A DNA stretch of 13,334 bases. It comes from Halobacteriales archaeon (lineage in GTDB: Archaea > Halobacteriota > Halobacteria > Halobacteriales > SKSH01). Of this stretch, positions 1-7,128 are shown piece after piece. The notes beneath the pieces are model-generated. The model saw only the letters and a list, made by a program, of their open reading frames with translations. It was not told the DNA's origin and did not search any database. Each line of letters begins with the position of its first letter. Within the stretch, counting starts at the first letter, position 1. The stretch is taken from assembly GCA_007118075.1 (NCBI GenBank), contig SKSH01000041.1:1-13334 (forward strand), read 5' to 3'. The position numbers and the translations under genes were made by a program.

Positions 1-4
1 CAGC

Positions 5-1363
5 ATGGGGATGATGGAGCGATTTCGAAACAGCGAACAACGGCGGGTGGTGGTGATCGGTGTCGATGGGTTACCATTCAGCCTGATTGATGCTCATCCC
101 GATCGGTTCGAACAGTTCGACGCGCTCATGGAGACCGGTGACGGTGGACCGCTCACCAGCATTGTCCCCACCGCCTCGAGTGTGACATGGCCCTCTCTTT
201 TCACCGGACGGAACCCAGGCGAGACTGGTGTCTACGGGCTGCTCGATCGGCATATACACACGTACGAGACCTACATCACCGCCGCTGATGACGTACAGGC
301 AATTCCTGTGTGGGATCGGGTGGCCGAGGCCGGGCGAAGGGCTTCGGTGATCAACGCGCCGGTAACCTATCCACCACAGCGGAACCTGACGAGGATGGTC
401 GCCGATTATCAGGCACCTGACCTCGATCGGGCGGTCTATCCTCGGTCGGTTGCAGACGAGCTTAGACCACTCGATTACCGCCTCGATGTCGACGCCACCC
501 TCGGTCAACGGGATTCTGGAGCCTTCCTTGAAGATGCGTATGAGACTATCGACGCTCGCTATGAGGCGATCGCACATTTTTTAGAACGTGATGATTGGGA
601 TCTGTTCGTCGGCGTCTTCACCACCCCCGATCGAGTCAACCATTTCCTCTACGGCGACTACCTCGAGGATGGTCCTCACCGAGACGATTTCCTCGCTTTC
701 TATGAGCAGCTCGATACCTATCTCGGTGCGATCAGGTCACACCTTCCAGACGAGGCAACGCTCCTGGTCGTCAGTGAGCACGGTTTTGTTCCTCTCGAGT
801 TCGAGGTACAGGTAAACGCTTGGCTCGAGGCCAATGGCTGGCTCTCCTATCAGACGGCGGAACCAGAGCGACTCTCACACATCACCGATGAGACGCGTGC
901 CTTCTCATTGGACCCTGGTCGGATCTACCTCAACCTCAAAGAGCGCGAGCCCCGAGGGAGCGTCTCACAGGAGGAGTACGAGATCGTCCGCGATAGACTT
1001 CGAGACTCACTGATGACATGGACCGGGCCAGACGGCCAGCCGGTCGCTCGAGAGGTCATCACTCGTGAGGAACGATTCCGGGGAAAACACGTCGATCTCG
1101 CCCCTGATCTCGTCATCATCCCTCACGATGGTTTCGATCTCCATGCCCGCATTACCGCCGAAGATGCGGCATTCCATCGCTCTCCTCGGACCGGGATGCA
1201 CCAGGAGACCGATGCGTTCATCGGGACAGACCAAACCGATGCCAATCTGGATCAGGCGACGATCTACGATCTTGCACCAACGATCCTCGATCTCCTCGGA
1301 TTGACGGTCGAGCCGGCCGAATTCGATGGCCGATCGCTTTTTCAACCGTCTGTCACCGGGTGA
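5..1363 (+). CDS. Alkaline phosphatase superfamily hydrolase (type I phosphodiesterase / nucleotide pyrophosphatase-like)
   Basis: The 452-residue product has the landmarks of the metal-dependent alkaline phosphatase fold. VIGVDG (residues 17-22) carries the first metal ligand, Asp21. PTASSVTWPSLFTG (55-68) is the nucleophile loop, where Ser58 or Ser59 sits at the usual Ser/Thr position. TTPDRVNHF (206-214) supplies Asp209 and His213, and SEHGF (257-261) and GMHQ (397-400) supply the remaining metal site. The C-terminal YDLAPTILDLLGL (421-433) is typical of the family. Members cleave phosphomonoesters, phosphodiesters or nucleotide pyrophosphates; the substrate cannot be told here. No signal peptide is seen, so it is probably cytoplasmic. 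The usual SDHG motif reads SEHG, a conservative Asp-to-Glu change. The start is near the window edge, so its promoter is not visible; ATGs at 11 and 14 are alternative starts. The stop overlaps a possible GTG start of the next gene as GTGA. Confidence 0.85.
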   Translation: MGMMERFRNSEQRRVVVIGVDGLPFSLIDAHPDRFEQFDALMETGDGGPLTSIVPTASSVTWPSLFTGRNPGETGVYGLLDRHIHTYETYITAADDVQAIPVWDRVAEAGRRASVINAPVTYPPQRNLTRMVADYQAPDLDRAVYPRSVADELRPLDYRLDVDATLGQRDSGAFLEDAYETIDARYEAIAHFLERDDWDLFVGVFTTPDRVNHFLYGDYLEDGPHRDDFLAFYEQLDTYLGAIRSHLPDEATLLVVSEHGFVPLEFEVQVNAWLEANGWLSYQTAEPERLSHITDETRAFSLDPGRIYLNLKEREPRGSVSQEEYEIVRDRLRDSLMTWTGPDGQPVAREVITREERFRGKHVDLAPDLVIIPHDGFDLHARITAEDAAFHRSPRTGMHQETDAFIGTDQTDANLDQATIYDLAPTILDLLGLTVEPAEFDGRSLFQPSVTG

Positions 1364-1368
1364 GTAAG

Positions 1369-1378
1369 GTACTTAATC
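1369..1378 (+). promoter_or_regulatory. Putative TATA box for the DHH phosphoesterase gene
   Basis: GTACTTAATC is an A/T-rich island in G/C-rich DNA, its centre about 25 bases before the ATG at 1399. That is haloarchaeal leaderless spacing. It favours initiation at 1399 over the overlapping GTG at 1360 or the ATG at 1450. Confidence 0.45.
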
Positions 1379-1398
1379 GCCGGACCGGATGGACGACT

Positions 1399-2553
1399 AT
1401 GCGAGGTGGTGCACTGCTCGTGGATCCTTCAATCGGTTTGATTGGAGGTATGGACTTGACCACAGAGGTACTCGCGGTCGCCCTGGTTGTCCTCATGGCC
1501 GTCATGGCAGTCGGTGCCTGGATCGTGCTTCGGTACCGCCGCACGCCAGCAGACGACTTTGTCGATGTGCTAAGCCCCCACGACAACGTCGACGTCTTGC
1601 TCCACCCGAACCCCGATCCTGATGCGATGGCAAGTGGGTATGCGGCGGCAACGATCGCCAAAGCTGCTGGTCTCGATGCACGTATCGTCTACCCGGGGAA
1701 ACTCCGCCACGACGAGAATCGGGCGTTTCGAACCGTCCTCGGCCTTGACCTCGTTCGCCTCGAGGATGCCGATGGGATCAGGGATCGACCGGTGGTGCTC
1801 ATCGATCATGCGACGCCAAGAGGGTTCACCGCATCAATCGAGATCAACCCGATCGCGATCATCGATCACCACGATGACCCACCGATGGCCGCTAGCCACA
1901 TCGATGTCAGATCACACTATGGGGCATGTTCGACGATTCTCTGGGAATACCTCGATGCGCTCGGCGCGGTTCCAGAGGGTGAAACCGGGTCTCTGGTGCT
2001 CACCCAGGAGTTGGCGACAGCGCTCGCATATGGCATCCAGACAGACACCAATAATCTGACCCGTGGGGTGACGCCGTACGATATCAGAGCGCTTCATGCA
2101 CTCCATGAACTCGTCGACGATACCGCCCTTGAACGCATAGCCAATCCACCGGTCGAACCGTCAGTTCTCGATGCCAAAGCTGCGGCCATCCAGAACCGTG
2201 AGCTGATGGGACCGTTCTGTGTCTCGGATCTCGGCCCGGTCGAATCGGCTGATTCGGTGGCGATTACCGCTGAGGAGTTGGTCCGACTTGAGGGGGTGTC
2301 GACCGCAGTCACGATCGGCGAGTACAACGGGACGCTCTACCTCTCTGGTCGTTCGATCGATGATCGGGTCCACATTGGTGAAGCACTAGAACGATCGATG
2401 GAGGCGGTTCCTGGTGCCAGTGCCGGCGGGCATGCCCGAATGGGCGGTGCACAGGTCAGCCTTGAGGCGCTTGACGGGCTCGGTCCAACGACGGGGATGG
2501 ATCGCCGAGAACTCCCTGAACGGTTGATCTCGACGCTTCGAGATTCCGAATGA
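1399..2553 (+). CDS. DHH/DHHA1-family phosphoesterase with N-terminal membrane anchor
   Basis: The 384-residue product carries the DHH (RecJ/NrnA/GdpP-like) catalytic motifs in order. Motif I is LLHPNPDPDAMASGY, with His69, Asp73 and Asp75. Motif II is VVLIDHATP, around Asp136. The signature IIDHHDD contains Asp156-His157-His158. Motif IV is YGIQTDTNNLT, with Asp216. A DHHA1 domain with GGHARMGG (343-350) follows. Such enzymes use Mn2+ to hydrolyse short oligonucleotides, 3'-phosphoadenosine phosphate or cyclic dinucleotides. One strong hydrophobic helix (about residues 24-44) followed by RYRR suggests a membrane anchor with the catalytic part in the cytoplasm. The start was set by the TATA box 25 bases upstream. 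A GTG at 1360 would overlap the previous stop as GTGA and add 13 residues; an ATG at 1450 would start just before the helix. NrnA-like or cyclic dinucleotide phosphodiesterase activity is inferred only. Confidence 0.85.
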   Translation: MRGGALLVDPSIGLIGGMDLTTEVLAVALVVLMAVMAVGAWIVLRYRRTPADDFVDVLSPHDNVDVLLHPNPDPDAMASGYAAATIAKAAGLDARIVYPGKLRHDENRAFRTVLGLDLVRLEDADGIRDRPVVLIDHATPRGFTASIEINPIAIIDHHDDPPMAASHIDVRSHYGACSTILWEYLDALGAVPEGETGSLVLTQELATALAYGIQTDTNNLTRGVTPYDIRALHALHELVDDTALERIANPPVEPSVLDAKAAAIQNRELMGPFCVSDLGPVESADSVAITAEELVRLEGVSTAVTIGEYNGTLYLSGRSIDDRVHIGEALERSMEAVPGASAGGHARMGGAQVSLEALDGLGPTTGMDRRELPERLISTLRDSE

Positions 2554-2562
2554 TCGGCGATC

Positions 2563-2730
2563 TCAGAGATCTCGCCACCTCGTCTCGCAGCTGGGACAGG
2601 CCATGATCGTGCCGACGACCTCGGGATCGTCTTGCATGCTCAGCTCCATGTTACAGGCAAGACAGATGAGGCGGTCGAAGCGACCTCGCTCGATATCACC
2701 GGCTCGAATCCCTTCACGGACGGTGTCCAT
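2563..2730 (-). CDS. Small two-CxxC zinc-finger protein (55 aa)
   Basis: The minus strand encodes a 55-residue protein beginning MDTVREGIRAGDIERGRFDR and ending at a TGA at 2563-2565. It has two CxxC pairs, CLAC (residues 23-26) and CPSC (45-48), separated by 18 residues that include an acidic turn (QDDPEVVG). This is a treble-clef or zinc-ribbon arrangement expected to bind one zinc ion. An in-frame TGA lies ten codons upstream of the ATG and no other start is available between them, so the frame is well bounded. The gene sits tail to tail with the DHH gene, with 9 bases between stops, and head to head with the glycosyltransferase. Haloarchaea are known for many such small CPxCG-type zinc-finger proteins, some affecting motility, biofilm or stress. 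No specific role can be assigned. It is short enough to be missed by ORF length cut-offs. Confidence 0.75.
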   Translation of the reverse strand: MDTVREGIRAGDIERGRFDRLICLACNMELSMQDDPEVVGTIMACPSCETRWRDL

Positions 2731-2807
2731 ACACCCATCGTGCGACCGCCGAGCCCTTCAATGGGTAGGTCTATTTTGGGTCGTTTCAGCCATAGTTGGT
2801 TACAAGG

Positions 2808-2815
2808 GTTAAGTA
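2808..2815 (+). promoter_or_regulatory. Putative TATA box for the glycosyltransferase gene
   Basis: GTTAAGTA lies with its centre about 27 bases before the ATG at 2838, which fits leaderless transcription. A second A/T-rich element, CTATTTT at 2771-2777, could instead give a transcript with a leader of about 35 bases. The 107-base gap between the divergent zinc-finger gene and this gene holds both. Confidence 0.45.
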
Positions 2816-2820
2816 CCGTG

Positions 2821-2828
2821 GGAGGTGA
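2821..2828 (+). promoter_or_regulatory. Strong Shine-Dalgarno sequence before the glycosyltransferase
   Basis: GGAGGTGA is a full match to the archaeal anti-Shine-Dalgarno sequence. It ends 9 bases before the ATG at 2838 (6 before the GTG at 2835). It would be functional only if the transcript starts upstream, for example from the element at 2771-2777. Confidence 0.5.
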
Positions 2829-2837
2829 TGTCCGGTG

Positions 2838-3926
2838 ATGGGTTTCCTGCAGGGGCCGATCACCACCATTCATCGACACGATGGTGTCGCCTCAGGCCTC
2901 GATGATCGGACGTTTGCGGCGGTCATCCCGGTCGCTGCCCGGGATACCTCGAGTGACACCGTCTTGGCCACAATCGAGGCGGTGGCGGCCGTTGAGCCAG
3001 CGATGATCGCCGTTCCGGTCAGGGGTCAACGAACGGCGGTCGAGACTCTCACCGACTCGATCGAGTCCGTCACCGACCGTGCATCGGTCATCTGGTGTGA
3101 CGGACCGGCGATGACTTCACTCTGTGCCGATCGAGGGGTTCCCCTCGTTGGCAAGGGAAGCGATGTCTGGCTCGCCCTCGGGCCAGCCGCCGAGGCAGCT
3201 GAGGTGGTGTGTTGTCTGGATGCAGATGCCTCGACGGTCAAACCCGACACGATTCGTCGACTCGTCGTCCCCCTCGATGGGAACCTCTTAGCCACGAAGG
3301 CCTTCTACACGAGGATCGAGGATCGTCGCCTCTTTGGCCGTCTGGCACGACTCCTTGTCCGACCGCTCATCCTCACATTGGCCGATCGGTACCACCATCC
3401 ATTCATCGACTATCTACGGGCGTTCGACTATCCCCTTGCCGGCGAGATTGCGTTGGATCGCAGCCTCGTCGAAGGACTGCGGGTCCCGGCTGGGATGGGC
3501 CTTGAGATCGGAACCCTTGGCGAGTTCTATCGGTTGGCTGGTCCAGATACGATTGCGCAGGTTGATCTCGGGAATCACCGGCATGATCACCGTCCGGTCG
3601 ACGGGTCCAACGGGCTCGTCTCGATCGCCCCCGAGGTGGTCGGTGCACTCAGAGCTGTGCTCGAACCGTACGATGGATTGTCCCTTGATGCCACCATCAT
3701 CGATGCGTACGTCCGGTGGGCAGAGCGACTCATCGACCGCTATGAGCGAGATGCCACCTTCAACGGGCTCAGGTATGACCGAGTTGCAGAGCGCGCGCAG
3801 GTCGAGGAGTACCGATCGTCGATCGAAGCACCACGTGAACCCAGGTGGATGCCTGCCTGGTCGACGGTCGACCTCGATCCGGCACAGGTGCTGGAGGTCG
3901 GTTGCCCACCGGGTGTCACCACCTGA
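2838..3926 (+). CDS. Glycosyltransferase, glucosyl-3-phosphoglycerate synthase-like (GT81/GT2, GT-A fold)
   Basis: The 362-residue protein resembles the retaining GT-A enzymes GpgS/MpgS, which transfer a sugar from an NDP-sugar to 3-phosphoglycerate to make glucosyl- or mannosyl-glycerate. The metal- and nucleotide-binding DxD motif is DADAS (128-132). GKGSDVW (105-111) corresponds to the GKG..W segment before the DxD. GMGLEIG, with Glu223, matches the acceptor-side acidic motif. LGNHRHDHRP has His247, His249 and His251, as in the family's conserved H-x-H region. There are no membrane helices and the length fits GpgS (about 320-390 aa). A GTG at 2835 is an alternative start. The donor sugar and acceptor cannot be read from sequence. 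No matching glucosyl-phosphoglycerate phosphatase is seen next to it. The Nudix gene follows 59 bases downstream and may be cotranscribed. Confidence 0.7.
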   Translation: MGFLQGPITTIHRHDGVASGLDDRTFAAVIPVAARDTSSDTVLATIEAVAAVEPAMIAVPVRGQRTAVETLTDSIESVTDRASVIWCDGPAMTSLCADRGVPLVGKGSDVWLALGPAAEAAEVVCCLDADASTVKPDTIRRLVVPLDGNLLATKAFYTRIEDRRLFGRLARLLVRPLILTLADRYHHPFIDYLRAFDYPLAGEIALDRSLVEGLRVPAGMGLEIGTLGEFYRLAGPDTIAQVDLGNHRHDHRPVDGSNGLVSIAPEVVGALRAVLEPYDGLSLDATIIDAYVRWAERLIDRYERDATFNGLRYDRVAERAQVEEYRSSIEAPREPRWMPAWSTVDLDPAQVLEVGCPPGVTT

Positions 3927-3985
3927 GTCTGTGGTGCCGTCTGAGCAAGGTCTTTCTCACCTCGATGCGTATTCAGTATAGACGG

Positions 3986-4537
3986 ATGACACAGGATATC
4001 GGGACGACAGAATCGGACGCTGACGAGCTGATACCTGCGGCAGTCATCGTCCCGATCATCACTGAACGAGATGGACGACGGTTGCTGTTCACCCGCCGAG
4101 CTCCCGATCTCGACACCCATCCGGGCCAGATGAGCTTCCCAGGTGGTCGGAAGGAGTCGGTAGATGCCACACTCAGGGACACGGCCCTCAGAGAGACCGA
4201 GGAGGAGATCGGTGTCGGGCGATCTGAGGTCGATATCGATGGACGACTGGAGCCGATCCAGACGGTGACCGGTTTCCATGTCGAGCCGTTCATCGGGCAG
4301 ATTCCTGCTGGACCGTTCACCCCCCAACAGGCTGAGGTGGCTGAAGTGGTAACCTTCCCGGTGGATGCCTTTCTGGTCCCGTCTGTGTATGAGCAGGAAC
4401 GCCGGGAACATCCGGTCCATGGGACCGTGATAGTGCATTACTTCCACCTCGACGAGTACACGGTCTGGGGTGCGACGGCCAGGATACTCGTGCAATATCT
4501 CGAGCTGACGGCCGACTGGACACCGCCTTCTAGCTAG
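3986..4537 (+). CDS. Nudix hydrolase, CoA pyrophosphatase (NudL)-like
   Basis: The 183-residue product has the signature of the CoA-pyrophosphatase subgroup of Nudix hydrolases. LLFTRRAPDLDTHPGQMSFP (33-52) leads directly into the Nudix box, which starts at GGR (53-55) and ends in RETEEEIG (69-76); Glu70, Glu73 and Glu74 are the likely metal ligands. The C-terminal VWGATARIL (160-168) is also shared with NudL/YeaB proteins. Enzymes of this group cleave CoA or other nucleoside diphosphate derivatives to two phosphorylated products. The chosen ATG fits where homologues begin; the open frame extends upstream into the end of the glycosyltransferase, and an ATG at 3965 would add seven residues. 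I see no clear TATA box in the 59-base gap, which suggests readthrough from the glycosyltransferase. The two stop-region TAGs sit in two of the few CTAG tetramers of the window. Confidence 0.8.
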   Translation: MTQDIGTTESDADELIPAAVIVPIITERDGRRLLFTRRAPDLDTHPGQMSFPGGRKESVDATLRDTALRETEEEIGVGRSEVDIDGRLEPIQTVTGFHVEPFIGQIPAGPFTPQQAEVAEVVTFPVDAFLVPSVYEQERREHPVHGTVIVHYFHLDEYTVWGATARILVQYLELTADWTPPSS

Positions 4538-4544
4538 CCCACAT

Positions 4545-4551
4545 CCTTTTC
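4545..4551 (+). promoter_or_regulatory. Putative TATA box for the creatininase-family gene
   Basis: CCTTTTC lies just after the Nudix stop codon, its T run centred about 28 bases before the ATG at 4577. The spacing suits a leaderless transcript; the match to a TATA consensus is weak. Confidence 0.35.
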
Positions 4552-4576
4552 GTGACTGGCAGGCGTCAGTCCGGAC

Positions 4577-5350
4577 ATGACTGCATTGGCCGAGTTGACC
4601 ACCACAGAGGTCGAGTCATCACCACCGACACTGGCGATCGTCCCAACTGGGAGTACGGAACAACACGGTCCAGCATTACCCCTTGGAACCGACACCATCG
4701 TGGCCTCGCACTTCGCTGCGCTCGGAGCCAGCCATGAGGGGGTTGTCCATACCCCGCCGGTACCGGTCGGGGTCAGCCCACATCATCGCCATTTCGCCGG
4801 CTCGCTATGGGTGGGCGAGGAGACCTTCAAAGACTATGTTGAGGAGGTTGTCCGGTCACTTGCAGCACATGGAATCGAGCGGGTCATCCTCGTGAATGGC
4901 CACGGGGGAAACGTGAACGCGCTCGCCAGGGTCGGTCGCCGCCTTCGAGGGGATAGCGTCGCCTACGCCGTCAACTGGAACTGGTGGAAGGCGGTCGAGG
5001 CCGAGCTCGATGCCCGATTCGAAACCGCTGGTGGTCACGCGTGTCACGGGGAGACGAGCATGCTGTTGGCGATCGATCCAGAGCTCGTCGATGAGGATCG
5101 CCTCGATGCGGCCGAAACGGGCGCTCCACCTGGCTGGGGAAAACAGGTCCATGGCGCCGAGGTTGGGTTCGATACCATCGACTTCACGCCGACCGGGGCC
5201 GTTGGCGAACCGACTGCGGCGAATGCAGCGATCGGACAGGAGCTCCATGACCTCGCCGCCGAGGCATTGGATGACCTGATCGAGTGGATGCTCAACCGAT
5301 CGACCGAGGAGCTCTATCGTCACGCCGAACCACTCCACCCATCGGAGTGA
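4577..5350 (+). CDS. Creatininase-family amidohydrolase (possible ArfB-like FAPy deformylase)
   Basis: The 257-residue protein shows the complete metal-binding pattern of the creatininase family. PTGSTEQHGPALPLGTD (23-39) contains Glu28, His30 and Asp39. VNGHGGN (106-112) contains His109. GGHACHGETS (152-161) contains Glu159. Members include creatinine amidohydrolase, the mycofactocin-system protein MftE, and the archaeal formamide hydrolase ArfB, which removes the formyl group from the FAPy intermediate of riboflavin and F420 synthesis. In archaea ArfB is the best-supported family role, but this window has no other flavin or F420 gene, so the assignment stays open. The protein is soluble and of normal family length. 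It has its own putative TATA box and a 39-base gap to the Nudix gene; the next gene begins 44 bases downstream with another promoter. Confidence 0.85.
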   Translation: MTALAELTTTEVESSPPTLAIVPTGSTEQHGPALPLGTDTIVASHFAALGASHEGVVHTPPVPVGVSPHHRHFAGSLWVGEETFKDYVEEVVRSLAAHGIERVILVNGHGGNVNALARVGRRLRGDSVAYAVNWNWWKAVEAELDARFETAGGHACHGETSMLLAIDPELVDEDRLDAAETGAPPGWGKQVHGAEVGFDTIDFTPTGAVGEPTAANAAIGQELHDLAAEALDDLIEWMLNRSTEELYRHAEPLHPSE

Positions 5351-5361
5351 GCGACCGGGAC

Positions 5362-5369
5362 GCTTTACC
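5362..5369 (+). promoter_or_regulatory. Putative TATA box for the radical SAM gene
   Basis: GCTTTACC is centred about 29 bases before the ATG at 5395 and is the only A/T-rich stretch in the 44-base intergenic gap. It predicts a leaderless transcript. Confidence 0.4.
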
Positions 5370-5394
5370 AGGTAGCGGCGTATCGATGCGGTAG

Positions 5395-7122
5395 ATGAAT
5401 GATCCTGCCGGGCTCGAAGTGACCCTCGTCGATGGGTATGTCGATGAGCCGGCACACTTTGGAGTGCCACCCTATCTCTCGACATATCCACGATACGTCG
5501 CAGGGGCACTTGTCGACGCAGGCGTCGATCCCACGAGGATCAACTACCACACCATTGACGCACTCCGTGACGAACGATCGCGATGGCAGGATGTAGCATC
5601 CGCCGACCTGGTGGTCTATGTCGGGGGCATGACGGTCCCCGGAAAGTACGTCGGTGGGACGCCTGCCGAACCAGAGGAGGTCAGGCGGATTGCATGGGTT
5701 GCCGAGGGGCGGACACTTCTCGGTGGACCGGTCCGCTTCGGCGTTGGCGACCGCAATCAAGGGGCGATCGAGACCCAGCGGCGACAGCTCGACTTCGACC
5801 ACCTCGCCATGGGTGATGTCGAGGCAGCGGTCTACGATCTCGTCACATCAGGCCTCGATGAGGTCTCTGATCGATACCGCGAACCGACCGAACTTGCCCG
5901 TTGGTCGAGACTTGGTGCGTTCATCGTCAGGGCACATCCGAACCATCCAGACTATCTGATCGCAGAACTCGAGACCGCCCGTGGCTGTGCCTATCGCTGC
6001 TCATTCTGTACGGAACCACTGTATGGCGATCCACGATTTAGATCGGTGGAATCCATCGTCGAGGAGGTCGGAGCACTGTACGATGCAGGGGTTCGACACT
6101 TCAGACTCGGCCGTCAGGCAGATATCCTCGCCTTCGGTGGCGATGGTGAGTCACCGAATCCAGCCGCGATCAAGGCACTGTATCGAGGTATTCGATCGCG
6201 TGCCCCTGGCCTCGAGACCCTCCATCTCGACAATATGAACCCAGTGACGATCATCGAGTATCCGGACCGGTCTCGAGCAGCCATCGAGATCATCGCCGAG
6301 CACAATACCCCCGGTGATACGGCTGCCTTCGGGCTCGAATCTGCCGACCCGGTCGTCATCGAGGAGAACAACCTTCTCGTCACCGCTGAGGAGTGCCTCG
6401 AGGCAGTCCGGGTGGTCAACGAGGTTGGCGGCTGGCGTCCGGGTGATGCTGGTAGACGCGGTCCCTCGGTGAGCCCAGCTCCTGGTCAGCGGCTACCGAA
6501 GCTACTCCCCGGTATCAACCTGGTTCATGGGCTCGCTGGTGAGCGGCCGGAGACCTACGAGCACAACCGACGCTTCCTGGAGACGGTGCTTGACGAGGGT
6601 CTCATGGTTCGACGGATCAATATCCGACAGGTGATGGCGTTCCATGGGACCGAGATGGCGAAGACCGGTGCAACAGTCGCGAAAGCGCACCGGGAGCAGT
6701 TCGCCGCGTACAAACGTGAGATCCGCGAGCAGATCGACCGACCGATGCTAGAGCGGGTCGCTCCGACGGGGACGGTATTACCGGATGTCCACTTCGAGTA
6801 CCACCAGGATGACCGGACCTTCGGTCGCCAGCTTGGGACCTATGCGCTGTTGGTCGGGATCCCCGGTGAACGTCCCATCGGTGAGGTCGTCGACGTGGTC
6901 GTGACCGACCACGGATTCCGGTCGGTCTCTGGGGTCCCATATCCGGTCGATGTCAACACCGCGTCGATGACCGATCTCGAGGCTATTCCAGGGATTGGGC
7001 GTCGGCGGGCAGTTACCCTCATCGCCAATCGACCATATGCTAGACTCGACGAACTCCCGGTAGAGCTCGATCTCGACGCGTTCATGACGGTCGAATCGAT
7101 GCCAGCAACTGAACAGCGATGA
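5395..7122 (+). CDS. Radical SAM protein with C-terminal TRAM-like barrel and helix-hairpin-helix
   Basis: This 575-residue Fe-S enzyme has three visible parts. Residues 1-150 form an alpha/beta region (ADLVVYVGGMTVPGKYVGG, 70-88) in the place of the B12-binding-like domain of radical SAM proteins. The radical SAM core begins with GCAYRCSFC, whose Cys198, Cys202 and Cys205 ligate the [4Fe-4S] cluster, and continues through LHLDNMNP (276-283), GLESAD (313-318) and VRRINIRQV (405-413). Residues about 455-512 look like a small beta-barrel similar to TRAM/OB domains. VNTASMTDLEAIPGIGRRRA (520-539) is a ComEA-type helix-hairpin-helix, a nucleic-acid-binding element. This domain order suggests an enzyme acting on RNA or a nucleic-acid-bound substrate, but the reaction is not known to me. 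It converges on a stand-alone TRAM gene, with 6 bases between the stops. The start is supported by a TATA box. Confidence 0.85.
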   Translation: MNDPAGLEVTLVDGYVDEPAHFGVPPYLSTYPRYVAGALVDAGVDPTRINYHTIDALRDERSRWQDVASADLVVYVGGMTVPGKYVGGTPAEPEEVRRIAWVAEGRTLLGGPVRFGVGDRNQGAIETQRRQLDFDHLAMGDVEAAVYDLVTSGLDEVSDRYREPTELARWSRLGAFIVRAHPNHPDYLIAELETARGCAYRCSFCTEPLYGDPRFRSVESIVEEVGALYDAGVRHFRLGRQADILAFGGDGESPNPAAIKALYRGIRSRAPGLETLHLDNMNPVTIIEYPDRSRAAIEIIAEHNTPGDTAAFGLESADPVVIEENNLLVTAEECLEAVRVVNEVGGWRPGDAGRRGPSVSPAPGQRLPKLLPGINLVHGLAGERPETYEHNRRFLETVLDEGLMVRRINIRQVMAFHGTEMAKTGATVAKAHREQFAAYKREIREQIDRPMLERVAPTGTVLPDVHFEYHQDDRTFGRQLGTYALLVGIPGERPIGEVVDVVVTDHGFRSVSGVPYPVDVNTASMTDLEAIPGIGRRRAVTLIANRPYARLDELPVELDLDAFMTVESMPATEQR

Positions 7123-7128
7123 CCGAGT

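Noticed and set aside
3740..4495. Minus-strand open frame of 251 codons across the glycosyltransferase end and Nudix gene
   Set aside because: Composition is Arg/Ser/Pro-rich without motifs, and the Nudix signature on the plus strand is unmistakable.
4856..5509. Minus-strand open frame of 217 codons over the creatininase gene
   Set aside because: It is a shadow frame; the creatininase metal-binding motifs on the plus strand are complete.
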